The notes below the pieces were generated by a model that was not told the DNA's origin, ran no database searches, and worked only from the letters and a program-made list of their open reading frames with translations. The translations under genes and the position numbers were made by a program. Below, piece after piece: positions 27,209 to 35,696 of a DNA stretch of 64,000 nt (the stretch's first letter is position 1; every line of letters starts with the position of its first letter). The stretch spans positions 1 through 64,000 of the forward strand of contig MKTS01000009.1 in the NCBI GenBank assembly GCA_001898335.1. Direction: 5' to 3'. The stretch comes from Mucilaginibacter sp. 44-25. Lineage in GTDB: Bacteria; Bacteroidota; Bacteroidia; Sphingobacteriales; Sphingobacteriaceae.

Positions 27209-27966
27209 AAATAACGCCTGATGGCTTTTAATTTGTGCGTGTAACGTTTCATATCTTCTGAGTAGATCCCCTTTTCGTCCAACAGATCAATTTTCACCTT
27301 GCCTGATGCATGAATAATACGGCCCGGACCAAGCACTATGCCCACATGGGTGATACGCCCTTCCGGGTTGTCAAAAAAGGCCAGGTCACCAAGTTTGGCT
27401 TTCAGTACGGAATCTACCTCTTCACCTTGTTCCGCCTGCTGCCAGGCATCGCGTTTAAGCTGTAAACCTCTTAGCTTAAATACAGCCTGGGTAAAGCCCG
27501 AGCAGTCGACACCAAAATGGGTACGCCCGCCCCATAAATAAGGTGCGTTTAAAAACGACTGGGCAATATTGACCAAACTATCCGTTTCGCCTATTTCGCC
27601 TATGATCTCAAATCTTTGGTTACTGATATAGCAGGTAGTACCCTCCAGGAAGGCCAGAGAACTACCTACTGGCAGGTACGCAACACTATTATCAGCAATG
27701 CGCCAGGCCTGCGTAACCGCGCGGTAAGTAAGCGGTGCTGGTTTCTGTTGCAGGCTTTTATAGGCTATATGCCCTAAGGAGTTGCAATGGAGGCGGTCAA
27801 TCCAACCTTTGTAGCTGTCGTTAGCCGTTACAATGTTAACCCACTTATCCTTCCACTCCAACACCTCAAAGGCTTCGCCAAATAATAACTGCGAAACCAT
27901 TTCGCTTCGGTCACTGGGTTCAGCGCGTAGGGGTATTACAGCGAGGTTACAGATCCCGTATTCCAT
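27205..27966 (-). CDS. NlpC/P60 (C40) peptidase with SH3-like N-terminus
   Basis: A 253-residue protein. Residues ~1-60 form a bacterial SH3-like domain (VIPLRAEPSDRSEMVSQLLFGE, WKDKWVNI, YKGWI), with a second SH3-like part to ~125. The C-terminal NlpC/P60 domain has the Cys-His-His triad Cys155 (GVDCSGF), His207 (RITHVGIV) and His219 (IIHASG). Such enzymes cleave gamma-D-Glu-diamino acid bonds in murein peptides; the YkfC-type layout suggests recycling of muropeptides. No signal peptide is visible, consistent with a cytosolic role. An epimerase for the product dipeptide lies elsewhere in the window (49163). Confidence 0.9.
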   Translation of the reverse strand: MEYGICNLAVIPLRAEPSDRSEMVSQLLFGEAFEVLEWKDKWVNIVTANDSYKGWIDRLHCNSLGHIAYKSLQQKPAPLTYRAVTQAWRIADNSVAYLPVGSSLAFLEGTTCYISNQRFEIIGEIGETDSLVNIAQSFLNAPYLWGGRTHFGVDCSGFTQAVFKLRGLQLKRDAWQQAEQGEEVDSVLKAKLGDLAFFDNPEGRITHVGIVLGPGRIIHASGKVKIDLLDEKGIYSEDMKRYTHKLKAIRRYF

Positions 27967-28024
27967 TTACTTAATTATATATAATATTTACGGTAAGTTA
28001 ACAATAATGTTTCATTAAAAAACA

Positions 28025-28058
28025 AAAAGGGGGAAAACGTAACCGTTTCCCCCCTTTA
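28025..28058 (-). terminator. terminator of the ferredoxin gene
   Basis: Stem of AAAGGGGGAAAACG against CGTTTCCCCCCTTT with loop TAAC; on the minus strand it is followed by a T-rich run. Confidence 0.8.
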
Positions 28059-28080
28059 AGATATTTCTTACATGAGGCAA

Positions 28081-28434
28081 TTAGCCGTTAGCATGCAGCC
28101 AGTCTTTCTTAGCCAGCAATTCCTCTTCACTTTCACGTACATCTTCGTCATCCACACAGCAATCAACCGGGCAAACAGCCGCGCACTGGGGCTCATCGTG
28201 GAAACCAACACACTCTGTACATTTATCCGGTACGATGTAATAAATATCATCAGACAAGGCAGCCTGCGCTTCTTCAGCATTTAAAGTATTGCCATCGCCA
28301 AAATCTATTACACCTTTCAATGAAGTGCCATCGCTGAAACGCCATGCCGCACCGGCATCATAAATCGCATTGTTTGGACACTCCGGCTCGCAAGCTCCGC
28401 AGTTAATGCATTCATCGGTGATTATAATCGCCAT
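28081..28434 (-). CDS. dicluster 4Fe-4S ferredoxin
   Basis: A 117-residue ferredoxin. Cluster 1 is the classic CxxCxxCxxxCP at Cys9/12/15/19 ([12 protein letters not shown]). Cluster 2 has the spaced form [21 protein letters not shown], with eight residues between the second and third Cys, typical of Alvin-type ferredoxins. The middle insert (ca. 35-75) is acidic. It donates electrons in unknown pathways; it is divergently transcribed from a LuxC-like acyl-CoA reductase. Confidence 0.93.
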   Translation of the reverse strand: MAIIITDECINCGACEPECPNNAIYDAGAAWRFSDGTSLKGVIDFGDGNTLNAEEAQAALSDDIYYIVPDKCTECVGFHDEPQCAAVCPVDCCVDDEDVRESEEELLAKKDWLHANG

Positions 28435-28462
28435 ATATTTAAATATTCTAAAGTACTTAGTT

Positions 28463-28495
28463 TAACTTTGCCCCAAATTTGGGCTTGCAAATATA
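28463..28495. promoter_or_regulatory. divergent -7 elements flanking a 12-bp palindrome
   Basis: TAACTTTG at 28463-28470 (plus, toward the reductase) and TATATTTG at 28495-28488 (minus, toward ferredoxin) both fit TAnnTTTG. Between them is the perfect palindrome CCCAAATTTGGG (28472-28483), a candidate shared operator. I found no good TTTG -33 box for either. Confidence 0.5.
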
Positions 28496-28535
28496 ACAAA
28501 AAAAGCTTTTAAGGGTTTAAAGCCTTTGCACATAT

Positions 28536-29552
28536 ATGTCAAAAATTAATATAACAGATACTTTTTTACAATTGGGTGCTTTGCTTTCCCAACCGGATAA
28601 GCAACTAAACGATCTTATTGAAACCGAACGCTATTACAATGCGTGGTTTACGCCCGAAAGCGTACGCAAAGCGGTAGCTGCTACAGCAGAGATGCTAAAC
28701 AGGCACGACTTAGAAAAATGGTTATCAGCCTATAACATTCCCGCACAACAGCCAAAGAAGGTAGGGCTGGTACTGGCCGGAAACATACCTATGGTAGGTT
28801 TTCATGATGTACTTTGTGTATTGGTGGCCGGGCATCATGCCCTAATTAAAGCTTCATCACAGGATAGCCGCCTTATCCGGTACGCGCTGGATAAACTGAT
28901 AGAAATAGATCCTGCATACACCGGCCGTTATACATTTGTAGAAAAACTGGAAGGCTTTGAGGCAATTATAGCTACCGGCAGCAACAATACTTCCCGTTAC
29001 TTTGAATATTACTTTGGCAAAGTGCCTCATATTATCCGCAAAAACCGTAACAGTATTGCCCTGCTTACCGGTAACGAAAGCAACGAGGAGCTAACCGCTT
29101 TAGGGCACGACATATTGAACTACTTTGGGCTCGGTTGCCGCAACGTGTCTAAACTGCTGGTGCCGGAAGGGTATAACTTCACGCAATTCTTTGAGGCTAT
29201 TGAGCATTTAAATGAAATTATCCATCACCATAAATACAACAACAATTACGATTACAACAAATCCATCTATCTGGTAAACCGCGATCAGCATCTCGACAAT
29301 GGTTTTCTGATGGTTAAACGTGATGAAAGGCTTACCTCACCCTTATCGGTTGTTTTTTATGATACCTATTCGTCGCTTTCGGATGCTCAGGAGCAATTAC
29401 AATCGCTTACTGATCAGTTACAGTGCATTGTAACTAACGCCCCTGTTGATGTGCCTAACCAGGTGGTAGGTTTTGGCCGCAGCCAGCACCCCAATTTATG
29501 GGATTATGCCGATGGTATAGATACGATGGATTTTTTGGCGCACCTGAACTAA
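28536..29552 (+). CDS. acyl-CoA reductase, LuxC-like
   Basis: A 338-residue protein of the LuxC/acyl-CoA reductase family in the aldehyde dehydrogenase superfamily. It has a Rossmann region KVGLVLAGNIPMVGFHDVL and a candidate catalytic Cys in YFGLGCRNVSKLLVPEGY. It is shorter than LuxC of luminous bacteria and lacks luxD/E neighbours, so bioluminescence is not implied. It may reduce a fatty acyl thioester, with the divergent ferredoxin as possible electron partner (inference). Confidence 0.85.
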   Translation: MSKINITDTFLQLGALLSQPDKQLNDLIETERYYNAWFTPESVRKAVAATAEMLNRHDLEKWLSAYNIPAQQPKKVGLVLAGNIPMVGFHDVLCVLVAGHHALIKASSQDSRLIRYALDKLIEIDPAYTGRYTFVEKLEGFEAIIATGSNNTSRYFEYYFGKVPHIIRKNRNSIALLTGNESNEELTALGHDILNYFGLGCRNVSKLLVPEGYNFTQFFEAIEHLNEIIHHHKYNNNYDYNKSIYLVNRDQHLDNGFLMVKRDERLTSPLSVVFYDTYSSLSDAQEQLQSLTDQLQCIVTNAPVDVPNQVVGFGRSQHPNLWDYADGIDTMDFLAHLN

Positions 29553-29563
29553 AAGCTTTTTTA

Positions 29564-29680
29564 AGCAGAAAGTGAAAAGATCAAAGCTTAAAGCTTTTTA
29601 GGATTGTAGCGCAGCATTTGGACAAAAAACGATAAATTTGACACTTAAAGCTTTAAGCCTTCAGCTTTTTGCTTTGCGCT
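29564..29680. repeat. word hairpin (AAAGCTTAAAGC family)
   Basis: Left arm 29564-29598 and right arm 29646-29680 match at about 27 of 35 positions. The arms are variants of the word AAAGCTT with spacers. Confidence 0.85.
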
Positions 29681-29688
29681 TAAAAATA

Positions 29689-29895
29689 ATGTATATCATA
29701 AAAGTAAAAGGCGTTGCCAAAATACCCGACTACGTACAGCTGCGCGACGATAAGTTTACGCTGCTGGCCTACTTTAGGGTAGACAGGCCCGAAAAATCAT
29801 TAGATAAAATTGGGTTGGGTGGCCATTATGAATATATAATGAATATTGTTAAAGAATTGCCTTTTGGCAAAATCGTAAAATTAGAGCTGCAATAA
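29689..29895 (+). CDS. small conserved-looking protein upstream of ftsE, 68 aa
   Basis: ATG 29689 begins MYIIKVKGVAKIPDY. An in-frame start further upstream lies in the repeat and is rejected. The protein is soluble, with an alternating beta-like first half (QLRDDKFTLLAYFRVD) and an Ile/Lys-rich helical end. It lies one base before ftsE, so the two are translationally coupled. Family not recognised with confidence. Confidence 0.75.
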   Translation: MYIIKVKGVAKIPDYVQLRDDKFTLLAYFRVDRPEKSLDKIGLGGHYEYIMNIVKELPFGKIVKLELQ

Positions 29896-29896
29896 A

Positions 29897-30580
29897 ATGG
29901 TCGGAAATTCTATTATAAAACTCAACAACATAGATATTTTTCAGCAAAAGCACCTGGTGCTGAGCAACGTTAACCTGCATATTGATAAAGGTGATTTTGT
30001 TTGGCTGATAGGGCAAACCGGTTCAGGAAAGAGCAGCCTGCTAAAAGTGATCTACGGCGACCTGAATATTGCCGCGGGCACAGGCCACGCATGTGGTTAT
30101 GAGTTAAGTAAACTTGCCACAAAGGATATACCCTATCTGCGCCGTAAACTGGGGATTGTTTTCCAGGATTTCCAGCTGTTAACCGACCGGTCTGTAGAAC
30201 AAAACCTGCAATTTGTAATGCGCGCCACCGGATGGACAGATAAAACCGAAATATCTGAGAGAATTTTGGACGTGCTGGAAAAGGTTGGCCTGCGCTCTAA
30301 ATTGAAGAAAATGCCGCATGAACTATCAGGCGGTGAGCAGCAGCGCGTAGTGATTGCCCGTGCGCTCTTAAATAACCCTGAAATTATACTGGCCGACGAA
30401 CCTACCGGTAACCTTGACCCTGACACTTCAGAAGAGATCGTATTACTGCTTAAACAGATTAGCCAGAGCGGTACTGCTGTTGTAGTTGCTACGCATGACT
30501 ATCATATCATCCGCACTTTCCCATCACGCATTATTAAGTGCGAGAACGGTAAAGTTCTGGAAGACGTACAGATAGCTTAG
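29897..30580 (+). CDS. ftsE: cell division ABC ATPase FtsE-like
   Basis: A 227-residue ABC ATPase with Walker A GQTGSGKSS, Q-loop VFQDFQLLTDRSVEQNL, signature LSGGEQQR, Walker B IILADEPTGNLD and His switch ATHD. The sequence around the Q-loop and DEPTGNLD is characteristic of FtsE/LolD-type ATPases. FtsE normally pairs with the membrane protein FtsX to control cell-wall hydrolases at division, but no ftsX is adjacent here. A LolD-like role is the alternative. Confidence 0.82.
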   Translation: MVGNSIIKLNNIDIFQQKHLVLSNVNLHIDKGDFVWLIGQTGSGKSSLLKVIYGDLNIAAGTGHACGYELSKLATKDIPYLRRKLGIVFQDFQLLTDRSVEQNLQFVMRATGWTDKTEISERILDVLEKVGLRSKLKKMPHELSGGEQQRVVIARALLNNPEIILADEPTGNLDPDTSEEIVLLLKQISQSGTAVVVATHDYHIIRTFPSRIIKCENGKVLEDVQIA

Positions 30581-30583
30581 TTT

Positions 30584-30675
30584 GAGTTTGCAGTTTGGAG
30601 TAGGCAGTATGCAGTTACGATCCAAACATTAAAAGTTTGCCGCTGCAAACTGATTACTGTAAACAAACACTGCCA
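30584..30675. repeat. word hairpin (GTTTGCAG family) between ftsE and grpE
   Basis: Words GTTTGCAGTTT, GGCAGTATGCAGTT on the left face AAGTTTGCCGCTGCAAACTG and ACTGTAAAC on the right; TTTGGA/TCCAAA pair inside. Same vocabulary as the his-operon spacers. Confidence 0.7.
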
Positions 30676-30757
30676 GTTTTAACATCTTTTTTTGATAACC
30701 TCTGCCACACTGGCGGTTTTTGCCCTATGGCAGGATACTTGATTGGCACTATTTGCT

Positions 30758-31336
30758 ATGAATTTGAACGATATGCTGAAGAAAAAAAATAAAGAAAATT
30801 CAGAAAAGCCTGAAAACAACGCTGAAAATACGACAGAAAACGGACAGCCTGACGCGCCTGAGCAAAACACAGATGCTGCACCTGCCCCATCTGCCGAAGA
30901 TAAGTTAAAAGATGAACTGGCCCAGGCAAATGATAAATACCTGCGTTTATACGCCGAGTTCGATAACTTCAGGCGCCGCACTGTTAAGGAACGCGAAGAC
31001 GCGCGAAAAACTGAGGGCAAGGATGTGATAGTTGCCCTGCTGCCTGTACTTGACGATTTTGAACGTGCCCTGCGTGCTATGGATAAAGCTACAGAAGTAG
31101 CATCAGTAAAAGAGGGGGTTGAACTGATACAAAATAAGCTAAAAGGTGTGCTTACACAAAAAGGCTTAAAAGAAATGAAATCTATAGGCCAGCCTTTTGA
31201 TGCCGATATACATGAAGCCGTTACCAGTGTACCCGTACCCGATGAGCAAAAAGGCCAGGTGATCGATGAAATGGAAAAAGGTTACGAGCTTAACGATAAG
31301 GTTATCCGTTTCGCAAAAGTAATTGTTGGAGCGTAA
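30758..31336 (+). CDS. grpE: nucleotide exchange factor GrpE
   Basis: A 192-residue DnaK co-chaperone. The N-terminal ~50 residues are disordered and rich in Glu/Asn/Ala, followed by a coiled coil (EDKLKDELAQANDKYLRLYAEF), the GrpE core LLPVLDDFERAL and C-terminal beta-domain PFDADIHEAV. The start is ATG 30758; a TTG five codons earlier is less likely. dnaJ lies ~95 bases downstream and dnaK is not in the window. Confidence 0.95.
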   Translation: MNLNDMLKKKNKENSEKPENNAENTTENGQPDAPEQNTDAAPAPSAEDKLKDELAQANDKYLRLYAEFDNFRRRTVKEREDARKTEGKDVIVALLPVLDDFERALRAMDKATEVASVKEGVELIQNKLKGVLTQKGLKEMKSIGQPFDADIHEAVTSVPVPDEQKGQVIDEMEKGYELNDKVIRFAKVIVGA

Positions 31337-31432
31337 CGGTCATTGATCCTATTTAAATTTAAAAGATTAACAGAATTAATAATAATTGGGGTTACTCAAT
31401 AATTCATTAATTCAAAAACTCACTAATTAAAA

Positions 31433-32593
31433 ATGGCTAAAAGAGATTATTACGATGTGCTTGGGGTAAGCCGGGGTGCTGATGCCGACGAGATAAAGAA
31501 GGCGTATCGTAAAATGGCTATTAAATATCACCCGGATAAAAATCAGGGCGATAAAGACGCGGAAGAAAAATTTAAAGAAGCGGCAGAGGCTTACGAAGTG
31601 TTAAGCAACCCCGAAAAACGCCAGCGTTATAACCAATTTGGCCATGCGGCAAACGCGGGCTCGGCAAGTGGCGGTGGCTACGGCGGCGGCAACATGAATA
31701 TGGACGATATATTTAGCCAGTTTGGCGATATATTTGGCGGTGGCAGCCCGTTTGATGGTTTCTTTGGCGGTGGTGGCAGGCAGGGTGGCGGCAGGCGCGT
31801 AGTACGCGGCAGCAACCTGCGTATAAAAGTACGCCTCACCCTTGAGGAAATTGCCAATGGTGCCGAAAAGAAAATTAAGGTAAACAAACAGGTGCTTTGT
31901 AAAACCTGTGATGGTACCGGCGCAAAAGATAAGGCCTCATTCCAAACCTGTAAAACCTGTGGTGGCGCGGGTTCGGTACGCCGGGTAACCAATACCATTT
32001 TGGGCCAGATGCAAACAACCAGCACCTGCCCTACCTGTAACGGCGAAGGATCAACCATTACCTCAAAATGTAATGTTTGCCATGGCGATGGTGTTGTACG
32101 CGGCGAAGAAACCATCACCATAAACGTACCTGCCGGCGTAAGCGAAGGCATGCAACTGAGCATGAGCGGCAAAGGTAACGCTGCCCCAAGAGGCGGTGTT
32201 CCGGGCGACCTCATCATCCTGATAGAGGAAGTTCCGCATGAAACGCTTAAACGCGATGGCAACAATGTGATCTACGACCTGCACGTAAGCTTTGTTGACG
32301 CTGCCCTGGGCACCAGCATTGAGGTACCAACCATTGATGGTAAAGCCAAAATAAAGATCGACCCGGGTACACAGGGTGGTAAGATATTACGCCTGAAAGG
32401 TAAAGGCGTACCGGAAGTAAACTCCTACCACCGAGGCGACCAATTGATACACGTAAACATCTGGACACCAAAAGCGCTTAGCCGTGAGGAACGCGAAGCT
32501 TTGGAGAAGCTGCAAAGTTCGCCAAACTTTAAACCCAACCCCGGCAAAAACGAAAAGAGTTTCTTTGAACGGATGAAGGAATATTTTGAATAA
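31433..32593 (+). CDS. dnaJ: chaperone DnaJ
   Basis: A 386-residue type-I DnaJ. The J domain has HPD at residues 33-35, followed by a Gly-rich linker (~75-115). Four zinc-finger repeats follow ([32 protein letters not shown]), then the C-terminal client-binding domain. It stimulates DnaK ATPase. A 14-bp terminator follows. Confidence 0.97.
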   Translation: MAKRDYYDVLGVSRGADADEIKKAYRKMAIKYHPDKNQGDKDAEEKFKEAAEAYEVLSNPEKRQRYNQFGHAANAGSASGGGYGGGNMNMDDIFSQFGDIFGGGSPFDGFFGGGGRQGGGRRVVRGSNLRIKVRLTLEEIANGAEKKIKVNKQVLCKTCDGTGAKDKASFQTCKTCGGAGSVRRVTNTILGQMQTTSTCPTCNGEGSTITSKCNVCHGDGVVRGEETITINVPAGVSEGMQLSMSGKGNAAPRGGVPGDLIILIEEVPHETLKRDGNNVIYDLHVSFVDAALGTSIEVPTIDGKAKIKIDPGTQGGKILRLKGKGVPEVNSYHRGDQLIHVNIWTPKALSREEREALEKLQSSPNFKPNPGKNEKSFFERMKEYFE

Positions 32594-32610
32594 GACTTAG
32601 TATTAAAAAT

Positions 32611-32642
32611 AGTAAAGCCGCTGTAGACACAGCGGCTTTACT
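32611..32642. terminator. bidirectional terminator, dnaJ / fic
   Basis: Perfect 14-bp stem 32611-32624 / 32629-32642 with loop AGAC. Its core AAGCCGCTGT/ACAGCGGCTT recurs in the terminator at 34053-34080 on the other side of fic. Confidence 0.9.
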
Positions 32643-32645
32643 ATT

Positions 32646-34010
32646 TTATAATGACTTTACTTTTTCCTTTATTTGACTTATAATATTTTTCACAACACTT
32701 TTAACAATATCTTTAATTTCCTGATTTGTTAATTTTTCGTGGTAAAATTTTGTCACTTTTCCGTTAGAATTAAATAATGTATAACTATACTCTTCAAAGA
32801 AAACCTTCAGTTCAACTGCTGTGCTAAACATGTTTTTAGACTTTTTAAAATCCTTGTAAATGAAGTGACATTCAATTGAGGTGATATTCTCTGTAGGTAT
32901 TCTTACCGAACTAATATTGTCATTTTGAAAATTATACCTTGATGATGATGGCTGTCCGTTGCTCATTAAAAATCGATATCTTATAAATTTCTGATTATTA
33001 AAAAACAATTCATCAAACTCAATAAGATTCTTCAATAGCCTTTCTACCATTATTAAAATGCTATCTCTTATAGTAGTTCCAATTATTGATATAGATTTCT
33101 TATGCTTTAAGTCAATATCGTTATTAAGCTCAATCTTAAATAAAGCGATTTCTTTATCAATATCTTCTTCATCATCAATATCTCTTCCTTCAATAGCTTT
33201 AACATAAATATTTAATGAATTCTTCACCCGCTCTGATATATACTCAACAAAAGGCCAGCTATCGCCATTATCAGCTCTGCTCAATAAAGCATAGTAATTC
33301 TTTCTATCATCCATCTTCACAATCGCTGGTGGGAAACCATTTTGCATCAAAATTAAATTCATTAAAATACGGGACAAGCGTCCATTGCCATCATCAAATG
33401 GGTGTATAGCAACAAATTTATGATGAAATAGAGCGGCAAGCACAACGGGATGTATTGCTTTATTCTCCATGGCCTCGCGATACCATTCAATAAGCTCAGG
33501 CATTTTTATGAGCACCTCTTCAGGCGAAGCATAGTAATGTATTTCTCCTGTTGACGTCTGAACATGGTTAGCCATGCTTTTGTATTCACCTATCTCTACC
33601 CATTTGGTTGTTGGCTTACCGTCGGATGTTTGTGCATCCACTTTATAGCGCTCAACCAGTATCATTTTATGGAGTGCTCTAATGTCAGCCTCCGTAATTC
33701 CTCTCGAATCTTTTATCAATTCTGTAAGAAAGTGTATAGCTTCGTTATGGCCCCTTATGTCCAAATGGTCTTTTAAAGGCTTACCTTTTGCAGTTATACC
33801 CTCCATTAAAAAGGCCACGGTTTCCCCATAAGTGAGTTTGTTACCCTCAATAGCATTAGAATTGTAATTCCAGTCGAGGCGTAATTTTTGCATCACACGG
33901 CCTTCCACATCCGGCGGTAGTGGTCGCTGGTCATCAATTTGCTTTTTGAGTGCATCAAGCTCCGCAAATATCGGCGCCTTACTCAATTCAATTTCTAACT
34001 CAAGGTTCAT
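32646..34010 (-). CDS. Fic family protein (class II, self-inhibited)
   Basis: A 454-residue Fic enzyme. The catalytic motif HPFDDGNGR is at residues 203-211 (His203). An inhibitory helix with the SxxxEG pattern, SNAIEGN, is at 51-57 in the same protein, the arrangement of class II Fic proteins in which Glu55 blocks ATP until released. Fic enzymes usually attach AMP to target proteins. The C-terminal ~200 residues are a Lys/Ile/Asn-rich domain with no motif I recognise and are clearly more AT-rich than neighbouring genes, suggesting acquisition. The target is unknown. Confidence 0.92.
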   Translation of the reverse strand: MNLELEIELSKAPIFAELDALKKQIDDQRPLPPDVEGRVMQKLRLDWNYNSNAIEGNKLTYGETVAFLMEGITAKGKPLKDHLDIRGHNEAIHFLTELIKDSRGITEADIRALHKMILVERYKVDAQTSDGKPTTKWVEIGEYKSMANHVQTSTGEIHYYASPEEVLIKMPELIEWYREAMENKAIHPVVLAALFHHKFVAIHPFDDGNGRLSRILMNLILMQNGFPPAIVKMDDRKNYYALLSRADNGDSWPFVEYISERVKNSLNIYVKAIEGRDIDDEEDIDKEIALFKIELNNDIDLKHKKSISIIGTTIRDSILIMVERLLKNLIEFDELFFNNQKFIRYRFLMSNGQPSSSRYNFQNDNISSVRIPTENITSIECHFIYKDFKKSKNMFSTAVELKVFFEEYSYTLFNSNGKVTKFYHEKLTNQEIKDIVKSVVKNIISQIKEKVKSL

Positions 34011-34052
34011 GTTTTAAAGTTAATAAATACATCCGCAAAAATTACCCCACAA

Positions 34053-34080
34053 AAAAGCCGCTGTATTTACAGCGGCTTCT
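34053..34080 (-). terminator. terminator of the outer-membrane protein gene
   Basis: Stem AAGCCGCTGTA / TACAGCGGCTT; on the minus strand the hairpin runs into a T-run. Near-copy of the hairpin at 32611. Confidence 0.8.
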
Positions 34081-34099
34081 TGTTATAAGTATTTATTTA

Positions 34100-34555
34100 T
34101 TAAAATACAAAGCGGAAACCTAAGCCAAACCTTGCAGCGGTGAAGTCAGAGTTATCACCAACCAGGAATGCCGGGCGCCAGTCAAAAGACAGGTCAAGCG
34201 GTGCGCCTGTTAATTTATAATCCAAACCGGCCATAGGGCGGATATAAAAATCAGTATTACCGTGCCCAAAACCCAACTGCGGGCCAATACCCAAGTACCA
34301 GTTTAAACCACCGGCATTACGTATCCTGTCCTGGTATTGATAAAAAGCACCAAGGTAAGTTCTGTCGCCGCCGAAGGTAAGCTCTGCTTGTCCATAATCG
34401 TTACGGGTAAAAGCATGCCTAAGCGCAGGGCCTACCAAAGTTGCTCCGTCGCCAAAATCAATAGATAAACCGGCTGATGTAGAGCCTGTTTGCGCCTTGG
34501 CGGCATTACCGAAGTAAAGAAAACCTACTGTGAATAAGAGAAATAGTTTTTTCAT
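34100..34555 (-). CDS. small outer-membrane beta-barrel protein
   Basis: A 151-residue protein with signal peptide (residues 1-21, ending AKAQ), then alternating amphipathic strands (YGQAELTFGGDRTYLGAFYQY, LNWYLGIGPQLGFG), ending in the aromatic C-terminus FGLGFRFVF, the usual signal for barrel assembly. The size fits an eight-stranded barrel. Ligand or enzyme activity is unknown. The 230-bp AT-rich upstream gap (34556-34785) separates it from the divergent ABC genes. Confidence 0.8.
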   Translation of the reverse strand: MKKLFLLFTVGFLYFGNAAKAQTGSTSAGLSIDFGDGATLVGPALRHAFTRNDYGQAELTFGGDRTYLGAFYQYQDRIRNAGGLNWYLGIGPQLGFGHGNTDFYIRPMAGLDYKLTGAPLDLSFDWRPAFLVGDNSDFTAARFGLGFRFVF

Positions 34556-34785
34556 AAAGTAATAGATTGATTAAAAAATAAAAGCTGCAATTATAATAAA
34601 TATTAACTAAAGATTATTTAACTTATATTTTATTTGGTATACATTTACAGAAACCACCTAACAACATTAAAATATTTCTATTAACATTTCTTTTTGTTCC
34701 TTAGGAGAAATCTACGTCACTAACAAAGAAGTTGTAACAATGTTCGGCATCCGTCATCTAAAAGCAATAAAAAACTATTAACCAA

Positions 34786-35691
34786 ATGCTTAGCATACGC
34801 AACATTGTTAAAGAATACGCCGGCCATCGCGCGTTGAACGATGTGAGCCTTGAGGTAGAAAGCGGCAAAATATTCGGGCTCCTGGGCCCTAACGGCGCCG
34901 GAAAAACATCCCTTATCCGTATCATCAACCAGATCACGGCGCCTGACTCGGGCGAGGTTTACTTCAATGGCGAACGCCTTAACCAATCACATATTGAACG
35001 TATAGGCTACCTGCCCGAAGAACGGGGGCTTTACAAAAAAATGGAAATAGGCGAACAGATGATCTACCTGGCGCGCCTTAAAGGCCTTAGCCGGACTGAT
35101 GCCACCGCCAGGCTTAAATACTGGTTTGATAAACTGGAGATGCAAAGCTGGTGGAAAAAAAAGATTGAAGAGCTCTCTAAAGGTATGCAGCAAAAAGCCC
35201 AGTTTGTGGCAACTGTACTACATGAGCCTGACCTGATCATCCTGGATGAACCCTTTAGCGGCTTTGACCCGGTAAATGCAGAACTCATCAAAAACGAGAT
35301 CCTTGAACTGAATAAAAAAGGCGCTACCATTCTTTTCTCTACCCACCGTATGGAATCAGTAGAAGAACTCTGTGATTCCATTGCGCTTATTAATAGGTCA
35401 CACAAAATACTGGACGGGCGTGTAAAAACCATCCGTAACTCCTACCGCAACGAAACCTACATGATCGAGTACACAGGCGACAAGCTCTTGTTTGACGGCT
35501 CTGAGCCATTTAGCATCGTTACCGAAACAGATGGCGAAGACGATAGCCACATCATCCGCATAAAACTTAACGGTAACAACGCAAATGATGTACTTCAGTA
35601 CCTGTTACCTAAAACACGTATCAACATGTTGCAGGAAGTGATACCTACCATGAACGAGATATTTATTGAAAAAGTAAATCTAAACGCATAA
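34786..35691 (+). CDS. ABC transporter ATP-binding protein (NatA-like)
   Basis: A 301-residue ABC ATPase with Walker A GPNGAGKTS, signature LSKGMQQK, Walker B LIILDEPFSGFD and switch STHRM. The C-terminal ~90 residues form the extra domain found in DrrA/NatA-type exporters (DUF4162-like). The partner permease gene starts five bases downstream. Confidence 0.92.
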   Translation: MLSIRNIVKEYAGHRALNDVSLEVESGKIFGLLGPNGAGKTSLIRIINQITAPDSGEVYFNGERLNQSHIERIGYLPEERGLYKKMEIGEQMIYLARLKGLSRTDATARLKYWFDKLEMQSWWKKKIEELSKGMQQKAQFVATVLHEPDLIILDEPFSGFDPVNAELIKNEILELNKKGATILFSTHRMESVEELCDSIALINRSHKILDGRVKTIRNSYRNETYMIEYTGDKLLFDGSEPFSIVTETDGEDDSHIIRIKLNGNNANDVLQYLLPKTRINMLQEVIPTMNEIFIEKVNLNA

Positions 35692-35696
35692 ATCAC

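Noticed and set aside
28536..29552. Bioluminescence role for the LuxC-like gene
   Set aside because: No luxA/B/D/E genes are nearby, and short LuxC-like reductases are common in non-luminous Bacteroidota.
31678..32265. Long minus-strand ORF (195 codons) opposite dnaJ
   Set aside because: It lies wholly inside dnaJ, and its Pro/Leu/Ser-rich translation mirrors the Gly- and Cys-rich DnaJ coding sequence.
34556..34785. Possible small RNA in the AT-rich gap upstream of the ABC genes
   Set aside because: No hairpin with T-run and no consensus promoter could be seen.
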